Shown here in pieces: positions 16,386-28,020 of a stretch of DNA of 64,000 nt (positions within the stretch are counted from its first letter, which is position 1; each line of letters opens with the position of its first letter). This DNA is from Candidatus Gemmiger stercorigallinarum (lineage in GTDB: Bacteria; Bacillota; Clostridia; Oscillospirales; Ruminococcaceae): assembly GCA_019119495.1 (NCBI GenBank), contig DWWX01000042.1, positions 35,033-99,032 on the forward strand. Direction: 5' to 3'. Both the position numbers and the translations under genes were made by a program. Below the pieces are notes generated by a model. The model was not told the origin of the DNA. It did not search any database and was given only the letters and a program-made list of their open reading frames with translations.

Positions 16386-17708
16386 ATGGACTCACTCGAC
16401 TCTTTCAACGGTGTATTGGACGCAGCCAAGGAGTACTGCCGCCAGCACATGGCGGACGCAGCCTACGAGTATTACATCAGCGGGCTGAAGGCCGTCAGCT
16501 TTGAAAACTCCAACTGCGTCACTCTGGCCGTGCGCAACGACTTTATCCGCCAGATCGTATCCGACCGGTATACCGCCCTGCTGAAGGAAGCCTTCAAGTC
16601 GGTGCTGGGCTTCGACGTGGAGGTCAAGCTGGCCGTGCCCCAGGCGGAGGAGGACGCCCCCCCTGTCTCCCATGACCCGGAGGACGACCTGCCCTCCGGC
16701 CGGTACGACTTCACGTTTGAGAACTTCATCAAGGGGCCGTCCAACCAGTTTGCCTACGCGGCGGCCCAGGCGGTGGCGGCCAACCCCTCCGGCGCCTACA
16801 ACCCGCTGTTCATCTACGGGCCGTCCGGCCTGGGCAAGACCCACCTGCTCAACGCCATTGAGATTGAGATCAAGAAAAACCATCCCGATTTCAACATCGT
16901 CTACGTGGATTGTGAAAAGTTCACCAACGAGATCATCACCGCGGTGCGCAACAACACCACCGAGCAGTTCCGCCAGAAATACCGGGAAGCCGACGTGCTG
17001 CTGATCGACGACATCCAGTTCATCGCCGGCAAGGAAGCGACGCAGGAGGAGTTTTTCCACACCTTCAACACGCTGCACAACGCCGGCAAGCAGATCGTTC
17101 TGGCCTGCGACCGCCCAGCCAAGGAGATCAAAAGCCTGGAGGAACGTCTGCGCACCCGGTTCGAGTGGGGCCTGACCGCCGACATCCAGCCGCCGGACTT
17201 TGAAACGCGGGTGGCCATCGTCAAGCGCAAGGCAGAGCTTTTGAACCTGGACCTGCCCGACGATGTGGCCGAATACATCGCCAACCACCTGAAGCAGAAC
17301 ATCCGCCAGCTGGAGGGCGCAGTCAAAAAACTCAACGCCTACTATATGCTGGAGGGCATCGCCCCCTGCATCGGCGTGACCATGACCGCCATCAAGGATA
17401 CGCTCAACGACACCCAGCCCATCCCCGTGACCATCGAGAAGATCATCAACGAGGTGGCCCGCACCTACAACGTGCTGCCCTCCGACATCCGCGGCAAAAA
17501 GCGCAACGCCAACGTCAGCACCGCGCGCCAAATGGCCATGTACATCATCCGGGAGATCACCGGCATGAGCATGGAGGCCATCGGCTCCGAGTTCCAGCGC
17601 GACCACTCCACCGTGGTGTACAGCCTGAAAACGATGGAGGAGAACATCAACCGCGACCGCCACATCAAAGAGACGGTGGACGACATCATCAAGAATGTCC
17701 GCACCTGA
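16386..17708 (+). CDS. dnaA: Chromosomal replication initiator DnaA (copy 1)
   Basis: 440 residues. Domain I is about residues 1-85, with a short linker. The AAA+ domain has Walker A GPSGLGKTH at about 145 and Walker B LLIDDIQF with D208/D209, plus the sensor/arginine-finger region RLRTRFEWG. Domain IV ends ARQMAMYIIREITG...DHSTV (about 406). ATP-DnaA binds DnaA boxes and opens the origin. Its DNA-binding signature reads EFQRDHSTV where the family norm is FGGRDH[ST]TV, i.e. one residue shorter. A second, different dnaA lies at 58913. Followed by the dnaA-dnaN gap with an unwinding element. Confidence 0.97.
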   Translation: MDSLDSFNGVLDAAKEYCRQHMADAAYEYYISGLKAVSFENSNCVTLAVRNDFIRQIVSDRYTALLKEAFKSVLGFDVEVKLAVPQAEEDAPPVSHDPEDDLPSGRYDFTFENFIKGPSNQFAYAAAQAVAANPSGAYNPLFIYGPSGLGKTHLLNAIEIEIKKNHPDFNIVYVDCEKFTNEIITAVRNNTTEQFRQKYREADVLLIDDIQFIAGKEATQEEFFHTFNTLHNAGKQIVLACDRPAKEIKSLEERLRTRFEWGLTADIQPPDFETRVAIVKRKAELLNLDLPDDVAEYIANHLKQNIRQLEGAVKKLNAYYMLEGIAPCIGVTMTAIKDTLNDTQPIPVTIEKIINEVARTYNVLPSDIRGKKRNANVSTARQMAMYIIREITGMSMEAIGSEFQRDHSTVVYSLKTMEENINRDRHIKETVDDIIKNVRT

Positions 17709-18254
17709 CCCGCACCGTTTGTTTGCCAGTGGCGTACAGTTTTTGTGCAGATCGGGCGGTGTTTTCCTTCCGGCGGCCCCGCGGCAGGGCAAAATCTGCC
17801 GGGCAGGGGCGTCCCGAAGGGGGAAACAGCCGGCCCGGCAGGTTCTCAACACTTTCAACCGTTTTTTCAACAATTAACACCAGTTTTCCACCGAAGGGTG
17901 TGTAAAACAAAGTTTTTTCCCCTTTTCAACATCTTTCACACAACGCGGGGAACTTTTTCAACACGGCGCAAACCCGCCGCAGAACTGCCCGCACAGGACT
18001 TTTCCACAGATTTCACGGCCCCTACTACTACTACTATCCAAGATTTCTGTTTCTGCGTCCAAAAAGCAAATGCATAAAAATACAGTCCTGCCGGCAGACG
18101 CAACGCACAGCGCCAATAAGGGAACCAAAAGACCGTTTCTCCCCCCGCAAAAAGCCGCTGCCAGAAACCATCCTCTGTGCGGGGTGTCTGTGTGCAGACG
18201 CCGCAGACACAAAACAGCCCGCACAAACATTTTTTTGAGAAAAGAGGCTTCCGC
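17709..18254. other. Putative oriC unwinding region 1 (dnaA1-dnaN1 gap)
   Basis: 546 bases without a gene. Right half: many TTTTCAAC/TTTTCCAC words, a box at 17884-17892 (TTTTCCACC), and TTTTCCACA at 18000-18008 followed 14 bases later by TACTACTACTACTAT (18023-18037). A DnaA box, a GC-rich spacer and a run of TAC/TAT triplets match the DnaA-trio unwinding element described in Bacillus subtilis between dnaA and dnaN. No strong promoter was recognised for dnaN; GAGAAAAGAGG precedes its ATG. Confidence 0.75.
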
Positions 18255-19361
18255 ATGAAATTCGAATGTGAAAAGACACTTCTCGCCTCGGCCATCGACG
18301 GCGTTTCCCGCGCCATCACCAACCGCGCGGCCATCCCCATCCTGCAGGGCATCCTGCTGAAAGCCGAGGGCTTTTCGCTGACGCTGACCGGCTACGATAT
18401 GGAGATGGGCATCACCACCACCATCGAGTGCAATGTGCTGGTGCCCGGCGAGATGGTGCTGGACGCAAAGCTGTTCGGCAGCATGGTGGCCCGCATGCCC
18501 GCAGGCACCGTCCATGTGGAGCTGGAGGACAACGGCACCGCCATGGTCCGCGGCGGCGTGGCCGAGTTTGAGATCCCCGCCATGCTGGCCGGCGAATACC
18601 CGATGCTGCCCAACCCCGGCGCCGAGAATACCATGACCGTCAAGTGCGGCATGCTGAAAGAAATGATCGAAAAGACCATCTATGCGGTCAGCCAGGACGA
18701 CAAAAAGCCCGCGCACACCGGCGAGTTGTTTGTCATTGAGCCGGGCAGCCTGACGGTGGTGGCGCTGGACGGCTACCGGCTGGCCATCATCCAGCGGGAT
18801 GTGGAGTGCAGCCGCGATATCCGCATCATCATCCCCGCAAAGACGCTGCAGGAACTTTTGAAGATCATGGGCGGGCCGGACGACGACATCAAGATCGACG
18901 CCAACCGCCGGTATGTGGTGTTCACCACCAACGGCTACACCATCATGAGCCGCCTGATCGAGGGCGAATTTTTGAATTACAAGCAGGTCATCCCGGAGGG
19001 CAGCCGCAGCCGGGTGGTGGTGGACTGCAAGCAGTTCATCGACACCATCGAGCGCGCCTCGCTGATCATCACCGAGCGGCTGAAAAACCCGTTGCGCATC
19101 ACCTTTGCGCCGGACAAGATCACCGTGCGCTGCCAGACCACGCTGGGCCGGGTGATGGACGAGTTCCCGCCCGAAAAGATGGAGGGCGACACCGTCGAGA
19201 TCGGCTTTAACAACCGCTATATGCTGGAAGCCCTGCGCAACGCCCGCAGCGAGCGGGTGCTTTTGGAGATCAACGGCCCCTTGAGCCCGGTCAAGGTCCT
19301 GCCGGAAGAGGGCAAGGACTTTATCTACCTGGTGCTGCCGGTGCGGTTCAAAAACGAGTGA
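18255..19361 (+). CDS. dnaN: DNA polymerase III beta subunit, sliding clamp (copy 1)
   Basis: 368 residues, the normal clamp length, with three repeated clamp folds. Starts MKFECEKTLLASAI; has LTGYDMEMGI near 48, the domain 2 segment VALDGYRLAI near 174 and the C-terminal hydrophobic-pocket motif YLVLPVRFKNE at the end. Dimeric ring that tethers DNA polymerase III and repair enzymes. The start was chosen at the ATG after AAAAGAGG; the frame remains open upstream but without support. A diverged second copy of identical length lies at 60980. Confidence 0.97.
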   Translation: MKFECEKTLLASAIDGVSRAITNRAAIPILQGILLKAEGFSLTLTGYDMEMGITTTIECNVLVPGEMVLDAKLFGSMVARMPAGTVHVELEDNGTAMVRGGVAEFEIPAMLAGEYPMLPNPGAENTMTVKCGMLKEMIEKTIYAVSQDDKKPAHTGELFVIEPGSLTVVALDGYRLAIIQRDVECSRDIRIIIPAKTLQELLKIMGGPDDDIKIDANRRYVVFTTNGYTIMSRLIEGEFLNYKQVIPEGSRSRVVVDCKQFIDTIERASLIITERLKNPLRITFAPDKITVRCQTTLGRVMDEFPPEKMEGDTVEIGFNNRYMLEALRNARSERVLLEINGPLSPVKVLPEEGKDFIYLVLPVRFKNE

Positions 19362-19475
19362 CGCCGCGGGACACAGCGGACGAGACACGGAAAAATGAGG
19401 AATTGAGGTGCGGCCTGCGGCCGCGGGATCTGAAAATATGCGTGGTGTAGCCGCCAAGGATAGTGGCAGGATATA

Positions 19476-19615
19476 GGCGGCAATGCACCCTTCCGTCTGC
19501 GGCATACGCCGCATCCACCTCCCCTTGCAGGGGAGGCTTTGCAGGCGGCTGTCACTCGGAAGGCTCCCCTGCAAGGGGAGCTGTCACCGCAGGTGACTGA
19601 GGGGTGCATTGCCGC
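19476..19615. repeat. MITE-like palindromic repeat, copy 1 (complete)
   Basis: About 140 bases with terminal inverted repeats GGCGGCAATGCACCC / GGGGTGCATTGCCGC and two internal CTCCCCTTGCAGGGGAG palindromes. The same element recurs at 21452, 22043, 24382 and 24585. No coding capacity. It lies between dnaN and the S4 gene. Confidence 0.8.
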
Positions 19616-19746
19616 GCAGAATTGGCCGGTATCCTTTTGGAGCTGACACAGACACAAGCCGCTGAGCCTGCCCTGTTTTTGATGTGTGCCCTGCAGGCCG
19701 CACCAAAGTCCCTCATTCCCAATTGCAAGAAAAAGGTCGTACAAAC

Positions 19747-19974
19747 ATGGAAAATTCAGTTGAGACCATACGCATCCACACCGATTTCATCAAGCTGGAG
19801 GCGCTTTTGAAGTTTGCCGGCTGGTGCGAGACCGGCGGCGAAGCCAAGGAGCGCATCCAGGGCGGCGAGGTGCTGGTCAACGGCGCGCCCTGCACCATGC
19901 GGGGCAAAAAGTGCGTGGCCGGCGACGAGGTCACGATGGACGGCCGCACCCTGCGGGTGGCGGAGGGCCGCTGA
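19747..19974 (+). CDS. S4-domain RNA-binding protein YaaA/RlbA-like (copy 1)
   Basis: 75 residues, a single S4 domain ([19 protein letters not shown], then [17 protein letters not shown] and [11 protein letters not shown]). Conserved neighbour of dnaN and recF in Firmicutes; binds RNA, possibly in ribosome maturation. The stop TGA overlaps the recF ATG by one base, so translation is coupled. A paralogue lies at 62079. Confidence 0.9.
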   Translation: MENSVETIRIHTDFIKLEALLKFAGWCETGGEAKERIQGGEVLVNGAPCTMRGKKCVAGDEVTMDGRTLRVAEGR

Positions 19975-21077
19975 TGCGCCTGGAACATCTGCGGGTAGAG
20001 AATTTCCGCAATCTGGCGGAGGCCGAACTTGTGCCGTCGCCGGTTTTGACGGTGATCTGCGGGCCGAACGGCCAGGGCAAGACCAACCTGTTGGAGGCGG
20101 TCTGGCTGCTGACTGGCGGCAAGAGCTTCCGCGGCGCCAAGGACGCCGAGCTGATCCGCCGCAGCGCGCCCTTTGCGGTGTTGGAGGCGGCGTTCAATGC
20201 CGGCGGCCGGGACCAGGCCCTGCGGCTGACGGTGGGGGGCAAGGGCACCCAGCGCCCCGGCCGCACCGCCCGCTTGAACGGCGCCGACCGGGGCCGGGCG
20301 GCGTCCATCGTGGGCACCTTTACCGCGGTGGTGTTCGACCCCAACCACCTGAGCCTGGTCAAGGGCGGGCCGGAGGGCCGGCGGCGGTTTCTGGACGCGG
20401 CGCTGTGCCAGCTGTATCCGGGGTATCTGACCGCACTGCGGCGGTATTCCCGCACGGTGTCCCAGAAAAACGCACTTTTGAAGGCTTACGACATCACCCC
20501 CGGTGCCGGAACGCTGCTGGAGACCTTCAACGAGGGGCTGGCCAAAACCGGCGCCGAGGTGATGGCCCGGCGCGCGGCGTACCTGGACAAACTGGCCCCG
20601 GCCGCGGCGCAGAACTACCGGGATATCTCCCGCGGGGCCGAAACGCTGCAGGTGACCTACCGGCCCTGCTGCGACCCCACGCCGGAGGCGCTGGCCGCCC
20701 GGCTGCGGGAGGTGCTGCCCACCGAACTGCGGACGGGGTTCTGCCTGGCGGGCCCCCACCGGGAGGACCTGGACATTGACATCGACGGCCAGCCGGGCAG
20801 GATCTACGGCAGCCAGGGCCAGCAGCGCAGTGCGGTGCTGAGCCTGAAACTGGCCGAGGCCAGCGTGGCCGGCGAGATTTTGGGCGAGCACCCGGTGATG
20901 CTTTTGGACGACGTGCTCAGCGAGCTGGACGACGCCCGGCAGGCCTATCTTTTGACCCGCATTGAGGACAAACAGACCTTTGTGACCACCTGCGACTCCG
21001 CCGCCTTTGCCCGCACCAACGGCAAGCTGGTGTTTGTGCAGGGCGGCCAGACGTCCGAAACGCCGTTTGAAACGTGA
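19974..21077 (+). CDS. recF: DNA replication and repair protein RecF (copy 1)
   Basis: 367 residues. SMC/ABC-type ATPase with Walker A GPNGQGKTN (about 30), the RecF-specific SFRGAKD, the signature YGSQGQQRSA (about 280) and Walker B MLLDDVLSELDD (about 305). Helps load RecA at single-strand gaps. Coupled to the S4 gene by a one-base overlap. A paralogue lies at 62319. Confidence 0.96.
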   Translation: MRLEHLRVENFRNLAEAELVPSPVLTVICGPNGQGKTNLLEAVWLLTGGKSFRGAKDAELIRRSAPFAVLEAAFNAGGRDQALRLTVGGKGTQRPGRTARLNGADRGRAASIVGTFTAVVFDPNHLSLVKGGPEGRRRFLDAALCQLYPGYLTALRRYSRTVSQKNALLKAYDITPGAGTLLETFNEGLAKTGAEVMARRAAYLDKLAPAAAQNYRDISRGAETLQVTYRPCCDPTPEALAARLREVLPTELRTGFCLAGPHREDLDIDIDGQPGRIYGSQGQQRSAVLSLKLAEASVAGEILGEHPVMLLDDVLSELDDARQAYLLTRIEDKQTFVTTCDSAAFARTNGKLVFVQGGQTSETPFET

Positions 21078-21089
21078 GGGGGGCTTGCC

Positions 21090-21344
21090 ATGCTGATGCA
21101 CGCAGGGCGGGATTTTGTTTTGAATACCCGCGATGTTGTGGGATTTTTTGATTTGGACAGCACCTCGCCGGGGCGCATCACCCACGAGTTTCTCGCCAAT
21201 GCTGAGAAGGAGGGCGCCGTGGTGGACCTGTCCGCGGATATCCCCAAGAGCTTTATCCTGACCGATTTCCCCACCGAGACCATCTACGTCACCGAGCTGT
21301 CCACCGCCGCGCTGAAAGGCAGGGCGGAGAAGCTGGTGCTATGA
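21090..21344 (+). CDS. remB: RemB/DUF370 family regulator (copy 1)
   Basis: 84 residues. Starts MLMHAGRDFVLNTRDVVGFFD and contains the conserved AEKEGAVVDLS...PKSFILTD pattern of the DUF370 (YaaB/RemB) family, which sits between recF and gyrB in Bacillus subtilis and influences matrix gene expression there. GAGGGGG precedes the ATG; 12 bases after recF. A paralogue lies at 63470. Confidence 0.88.
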   Translation: MLMHAGRDFVLNTRDVVGFFDLDSTSPGRITHEFLANAEKEGAVVDLSADIPKSFILTDFPTETIYVTELSTAALKGRAEKLVL

Positions 21345-21451
21345 AAAAATCCCCCTGCCGGGGGGGACAGAATTTCACGCCGCAGGCGGAAGCAATTTTC
21401 CAAAAAACAGGCGAAGCAGATCGTCAGACCGGTTTGTTACAGCCAGGGCCA

Positions 21452-21590
21452 GGCGGCAATGCACCCCTCAGTCTGCTACCGCAGACAGCTCCCCTTGCAG
21501 GGGAGCCTTCCAAAGCGGCAGCCGCCCAAAAGCCTCCCCTGCAAGGGGAGGTGGATGCTCCGCCAGGCGCAGACGGAAGGGTGCGGCGCC
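21452..21590. repeat. MITE-like palindromic repeat, copy 2
   Basis: Left end GGCGGCAATGCACCCC, internal GACAGCTCCCCTTGCAGGGG and CTCCCCTGCAAGGGGAG; the right end has drifted (GGGTGCGGCGCC in place of GGGTGCATTGCC). Lies between remB and the DUF559 gene. Confidence 0.75.
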
Positions 21591-21637
21591 CTGCCAGGCA
21601 GGTATTTTTTCGGGATGGCACACAGAGAGGCAAAAAG

Positions 21638-22006
21638 ATGGGGTATCCGCGCAATGAAAAATTGCTGGAGAATGCCAGGGCGCTGCGTAAGACCATGACA
21701 CCCCAGGAGCGCCATCTCTGGTACGATTATTTGAGGACCTGCCCCTTTCGCTTTGTAAGGCAGAAAATTGTGGGGCCTTACATTTTGGATTTTTATTGTC
21801 ATAGCGCAAGGCTGGCAATTGAAATTGATGGGTCACAACATTATGAAAAAGAGGGCAGGGCCGCGGATGCAAAGCGGACAGATTTCCTAAATTCCATCCA
21901 TATTGATGTGCTGCGGTTTTCCAATGCAGAAGTCAACACACAGTTTGCAGCGGTATGCAGTAAAATTTTGACGGAAGCGCAAAAGCGCAAAGCCGTGATC
22001 CCGTAG
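21638..22006 (+). CDS. DUF559 (Vsr/endonuclease-like) domain protein
   Basis: 122 residues. The N-terminal NARALRKTMTPQERHLWYD and the core RFVRQKIVGPYILDFYCHS...AIEIDGSQHYE are the DUF559 signature; the D..C and EIDGSQH residues form the predicted PD-(D/E)XK nuclease centre. Start chosen at the ATG after AGAGAGG; the open frame upstream is the repeat. Flanked on both sides by MITE-like repeats inside the remB-gyrB interval, an unusual place for this family. More A+T-rich at codon third positions than its neighbours, suggesting transfer. Confidence 0.85.
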   Translation: MGYPRNEKLLENARALRKTMTPQERHLWYDYLRTCPFRFVRQKIVGPYILDFYCHSARLAIEIDGSQHYEKEGRAADAKRTDFLNSIHIDVLRFSNAEVNTQFAAVCSKILTEAQKRKAVIP

Positions 22007-22042
22007 CGTTGCCGATGCGTTTATAGGACATCGGCCCCACAC

Positions 22043-22188
22043 GGCGGCAATGCACCCCTCAGTCACCTGCGGTGACAGCTCCCCTTGCAGGGGAGCCTTC
22101 CAAAGCAGCAGACCGCCCAAAAGCCTCCCCTGCAAGGGGAGGTGGATGCGCCGCAAGGCGCAGACGGAAGGGTGCGGTGCTTTGCGGC
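22043..22188. repeat. MITE-like palindromic repeat, copy 3
   Basis: GGCGGCAATGCACCCCTCAG at the left end, then two internal 17-bp palindromes, and a right end reading GGGTGCGGTGC followed by TTTGCGGC. Lies between the DUF559 gene and gyrB. Confidence 0.78.
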
Positions 22189-22207
22189 GCAAATATCCTG
22201 ACGGTAA

Positions 22208-24292
<2,085 letters not shown>

Positions 24293-24381
24293 AATCAAAA
24301 AATTAGAAATTAAGGAATGTCCGTGCGCGTCTGTGCACTCAAAAATTGGAATTGAGGATGGGTTTCCGGGTGGTTTCTGTT

Positions 24382-24441
24382 GGAAAAGCCTCCCCTGCAA
24401 GGGGAGGTGCCCGCGAAGCGGGCGGAGGGGTGCATTGCCGC
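24382..24441. repeat. MITE-like repeat, solo right half
   Basis: Only the right part of the element is present: CCTCCCCTGCAAGGGGAGG and the terminal GGAGGGGTGCATTGCCGC. Lies in the gyrB-gyrA gap (24293-24763), which also holds an AATT-rich spacer (24295-24360) like that at 9877-10074. Confidence 0.7.
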
Positions 24442-24584
24442 TCTGCCGTATCTTTACCCTCAATTTATGGCGGTTTGTGAAAAAATCTTTCACGAGGTAA
24501 CACGGCATAGTGGCAGGCTCCCCACCAGGGATGCATCATAGGATGGATTGTTGACCAAATAGATTTATGATACTGCCTTGGCAA

Positions 24585-24645
24585 GGCGGCAATGCACCCC
24601 TCAGTCGGCTTACGCCGACAGCTCCCCTTACAGGGGCGCCTTCCA
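24585..24645. repeat. MITE-like repeat, solo left half
   Basis: Left terminal GGCGGCAATGCACCCCTCAG and half of the internal palindrome (CAGCTCCCCTTACAGGGG). Together with the right half 140 bases upstream, the two halves are in the order right-then-left, so they are not one interrupted copy but two fragments or a rearranged pair. Confidence 0.7.
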
Positions 24646-24763
24646 ATGGCAGGCTGCTCCATAAAATTTTTAGAGGAGGCCAAAGGCCGCCGGACAACCA
24701 AAATTCCTGATTTTAAAATCGCTGCATCGTATCCCCAAAGCCCAAACAAAAGGTGGTACACAA

Positions 24764-27346
24764 ATGGAAGAAAATATCGTGATGGTGCCGGGGTCCGGTA
24801 CCAAGGTCATTGTGCGCGACGTCAAGAAGGAGATCGAGACCGCGTTTCTGGATTACTCCATGTCGGTCATCGTCTCCCGCGCGCTGCCCGACGTGCGCGA
24901 CGGCCTGAAACCCGTGCACCGGCGCATCCTGTACACCATGTACGAGCGCAACAACGACCCCCAGCACCCCTACAAAAAGTCTGCCGACACCGTCGGCGCC
25001 GTGCTGGGCAGTTATCACCCCCACGGCGACGCCAGCGTTTACGACGCCATGGTGCGTCTGGCCCAGGATTTCAGCATGCGGTACCCGCTGGTGGACGGCC
25101 AGGGCAACTTTGGCTCGGTGGACGGCGACCCCCCGGCCGCTTACCGTTACACCGAGGCCCGCATGAGCAAGATCGCCTGCGACATGCTGACCGACATCGA
25201 CAAGGAGACCATCGACTGGGCGCTGAACTTTGACGAGACCAAAAAGGAACCCAGCGTGCTGCCCAGCCGCTTTCCCAATCTGCTGGTCAACGGCAGCCAG
25301 GGCATCGCGGTGGGCATGGCAACCAATATCCCGCCCCACAACCTGCGGGAAGTCATCGACGGCATCATCGCGCTGATCGACGACCCGGACATCGACCTGC
25401 CCGGCCTGATGGAGTATGTCAAGGGCCCCGATTTCCCCACCGGCGGCATCATCATGGGCCGCTCCGGCATCCGCGCCGCCTACGCCACCGGCCGCGGCAA
25501 GATCACGCTGCGCGGCCGCGCCGAGATCGTCGAGAAGAAAAACGGCCGGTTTGAGATCATCGTCACCGAGATCCCCTACATGGTCAACAAGGCCCGCCTG
25601 ATCGAGTCCATCGCCGACTATGTCAAGGACAAAAAGATCGAGGGCATCAGCGACCTTAACGACGAGTCCAGCCGCAAGGGCATGCGCATCGTCATTGAGG
25701 TAAAAAAGGACGCCAACCCCCAGGTGGTCCTGAACCAGCTTTACCGCTATACCCAGCTGCAGGACACGGTGGGCGTCATTATGCTGGCGCTGGACCACAA
25801 GACCCCCAAGATCATGTCCCTCAAGGGCATGATGCAGCGGTATGTGGACTTCCAGGACGAGGTCATCCGCCGCCGCACCCAGTTTGAGCTGAAAAAGGCC
25901 GAGGACCGCTGCCATATCCTGGAAGGCCTGAAGCGGGCCGTGGACATTGTGGACGAGGTCATTTACGCCATCCGCCACTGCGGCGGCGGCCAGGCCGAGG
26001 CAAAAGCCGCCATCATGGAGCAGTTCGGCTTTGACGATGTGCAGGCCGAGGCCATCTGCCGCTTCCCGCTGGGACGCCTGGCCGGACTGGAGATCAAAAA
26101 GATCGAGAACGAACTGGACGAGCTGCACACAAGCATCGCGGATTACCGCGAGGTCCTGGCCGACGACAGCCGGGTCAAGGCCATTTTGAAGGACGAGCTG
26201 CTGGCCATGAAGGAAAAGTACGGCGACGAGCGCCGCACCGCCATCGAGGCTGTCTCCGGCGAGGTGGACATCGAGGACCTGATCCCGGAAGAGCAGTGCG
26301 TCTACACCCTGACCCATGCGGGCTATATCAAGCGCACCGCCGCCGATACCTACACCGCCCAGAACCGCGGCGGCCGCGGCATCGCCGGCCTGAGCCACAA
26401 GGACGAGGACTTTACCGAGGAGCTGTTTGTCGGTTCCAGCCATGACTATATGCTGTTCATGACCGACAAGGGCCGCGTCTACCGGCTGAAGGGCTACCAG
26501 GTGCCGGAGGGGGCCCGGACCTCCAAGGGCACCAACATCGTCAACCTGCTGCAGCTGCAGAATGACGAGAAGGTCACCATTATGATGCGCCAGCCCGCCG
26601 ACATCGACCAGGAAAACAGCTATATCACCATGGTCACCCGGCAGGGCCTGATCAAGCGCACGCCGCTTAGCCAGTTCAAGAACATCCGCAAGGCGGGCCT
26701 GATCGCCATCAGCCTGAACGAGGGCGACGCGCTGACCTGGTGCCACCTGACCGGCGGCAATGACGAGCTGATCGTGGCCACCCACGACGGCATGGCCATC
26801 CACTTTACCGAGGCCGGCGCCCGGTCCATGGGCCGCGCCAGCCGCGGCGTTCGGGCCATCCGCCTGGCGGAGGGCGATTACGTGGTGGGCGTCTGCGTCT
26901 GCCGGCCCGGCGCCACCATGCTGACCGTTACCGAGAACGGCAAGGGCCGCCGCAGCCGCATCGACGATTACCGCATGACCCATCGCGGCGGCAAGGGCAT
27001 CCGCAACTATGCCAAGGGCGGCGTGGCGGCGGTCAAGATCGTGGACGACACCGACGACCTGATTCTGATCAGCCAGGAAGGCATTTTGATCCGCATGCAC
27101 GCCGACGATATCAACGTGCAGAGCCGCTACGGCAGCGGCGTGCGGGTGATGCGCCTGGCCGAGGACGACAAGCTGGCCATGATGGCCCGCGTGGAGCGGG
27201 ACAACACCGCCGAGACCGCCAAGCCGGAGGAAGCACCGGAGGGCGAGGAGGAACTTTCCGCCGAGGAGATCGCCCGCCTGGAGGCCGAGGATGCCACCGC
27301 CGACGAGGGCGCGAACGACCCGGAGGACGGCGACAGCGAGGAGTAA
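24764..27346 (+). CDS. gyrA: DNA gyrase subunit A
   Basis: 860 residues. Starts with a 10-residue tail then [29 protein letters not shown]. Catalytic Tyr at about residue 129 (YRYTEARMS). The quinolone region reads [10 protein letters not shown] with the wild-type Ser. The C-terminal pinwheel domain includes the GyrA box QNRGGRG (about 532). The last 45 residues are very acidic ([10 protein letters not shown]...), as in many GyrA tails that tune supercoiling. Breaks and rejoins DNA with GyrB. The long gap to gyrB carries repeat fragments. Confidence 0.97.
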   Translation: MEENIVMVPGSGTKVIVRDVKKEIETAFLDYSMSVIVSRALPDVRDGLKPVHRRILYTMYERNNDPQHPYKKSADTVGAVLGSYHPHGDASVYDAMVRLAQDFSMRYPLVDGQGNFGSVDGDPPAAYRYTEARMSKIACDMLTDIDKETIDWALNFDETKKEPSVLPSRFPNLLVNGSQGIAVGMATNIPPHNLREVIDGIIALIDDPDIDLPGLMEYVKGPDFPTGGIIMGRSGIRAAYATGRGKITLRGRAEIVEKKNGRFEIIVTEIPYMVNKARLIESIADYVKDKKIEGISDLNDESSRKGMRIVIEVKKDANPQVVLNQLYRYTQLQDTVGVIMLALDHKTPKIMSLKGMMQRYVDFQDEVIRRRTQFELKKAEDRCHILEGLKRAVDIVDEVIYAIRHCGGGQAEAKAAIMEQFGFDDVQAEAICRFPLGRLAGLEIKKIENELDELHTSIADYREVLADDSRVKAILKDELLAMKEKYGDERRTAIEAVSGEVDIEDLIPEEQCVYTLTHAGYIKRTAADTYTAQNRGGRGIAGLSHKDEDFTEELFVGSSHDYMLFMTDKGRVYRLKGYQVPEGARTSKGTNIVNLLQLQNDEKVTIMMRQPADIDQENSYITMVTRQGLIKRTPLSQFKNIRKAGLIAISLNEGDALTWCHLTGGNDELIVATHDGMAIHFTEAGARSMGRASRGVRAIRLAEGDYVVGVCVCRPGATMLTVTENGKGRRSRIDDYRMTHRGGKGIRNYAKGGVAAVKIVDDTDDLILISQEGILIRMHADDINVQSRYGSGVRVMRLAEDDKLAMMARVERDNTAETAKPEEAPEGEEELSAEEIARLEAEDATADEGANDPEDGDSEE

Positions 27347-27461
27347 GGCGGCGCAGCTTTGCCCACACGCACATTTGCAGCCCGGCAGGGGGGGCCTGGC
27401 CGCGGGGCGGGATAATCTCGCCCGCCGGCCGCGTTGCCCCTGTGCCGCACTAATACAAAAA

Positions 27462-27503
27462 ACAAACCGTGCAGACCCGTTTTTCGGGCCTGCACGGTTT
27501 TTT
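27462..27503. terminator. Bidirectional terminator between gyrA and the XRE gene
   Basis: AAACCGTGCAGACCCG and CGGGCCTGCACGGTTT pair around TTTTT, with T-runs on both outer sides. Serves gyrA (+) and the convergent XRE gene (-). Confidence 0.88.
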
Positions 27504-27522
27504 GGTATTTGAATATGAAAAA

Positions 27523-27843
27523 TCAGCCCTTTGGCCGGGACAGTTCCTGGTCGACGACCAGCTCCACCAGGCGGCGGCTGTGCTCGTCCAGGCGGCGGTA
27601 TTTCTGGATCAGCGCATATTCCGGCTGGGTCAGCGTGCGGGGACGGGGACTGTCGTCAAAGTCCTCCAGCGTACAGTCCAGCGCGCGGGCCAGCGCCTTG
27701 ACGGTCTCCAGCTGCGGGTTCCGCGTGACGCCGTTGATGATCTTGTTCAGCGTTCCCTTGGGAACGCCGGATCTTTCGCTCAGCTCGTCGATGGTAAGCC
27801 CCGCCTGCCGGCGTTTTTGTTGGATCAGCATGCCCAGTTCCAT
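27523..27843 (-). CDS. XRE/Cro-CI family helix-turn-helix transcriptional regulator
   Basis: 106 residues. HTH_3 domain at about residues 5-60: LGMLIQQKRRQAGLTIDELSERSGVPKGTLNKIING, continuing RNPQLETVKALARALDC. The C-terminal 45 residues (YALIQKYRRLDEHSRRLVELVVDQEL) form a predicted helical dimerisation region common in such repressors. Start after GGAGGGG. Divergently transcribed from the small Cro-like gene, with both promoters inside 180 bases; this is the geometry of a phage- or ICE-type switch. Confidence 0.88.
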   Translation of the reverse strand: MELGMLIQQKRRQAGLTIDELSERSGVPKGTLNKIINGVTRNPQLETVKALARALDCTLEDFDDSPRPRTLTQPEYALIQKYRRLDEHSRRLVELVVDQELSRPKG

Positions 27844-27870
27844 AATACCCCTCCCGGTGACGTTGTTTTC

Positions 27871-27970
27871 AGTATACCGATTTTGCACCGCTGCGTCAAT
27901 AAAAGATGCCGAAAACGGGAGAACGGCAGGCGACAAAACAGTTGACAAGTTCCGAACTAGGCATTAAAAT
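27871..27970. promoter_or_regulatory. Divergent promoters and candidate operator of the XRE/Cro pair
   Basis: Minus strand: TTGACG-17-TATACT (27899 to 27871) for the XRE gene. Plus strand: TTGACA-17-TAAAAT (27942-27970), near consensus, for the Cro-like gene. Inside the plus spacer is the palindrome GTTCCGAAC (27949-27957), with related words TTGTTCTAAAG and ACGGAACTT just downstream, a plausible repressor operator. Confidence 0.65.
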
Positions 27971-28020
27971 TGTTCTAAAGAAAACCAAAAACGGAACTTT
28001 TTGAGAGGATGTCAAACCCT

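Noticed and set aside
24713..27100. Minus-strand frame of about 795 codons opposite gyrA
   Set aside because: Antisense shadow of gyrA for the same reasons.
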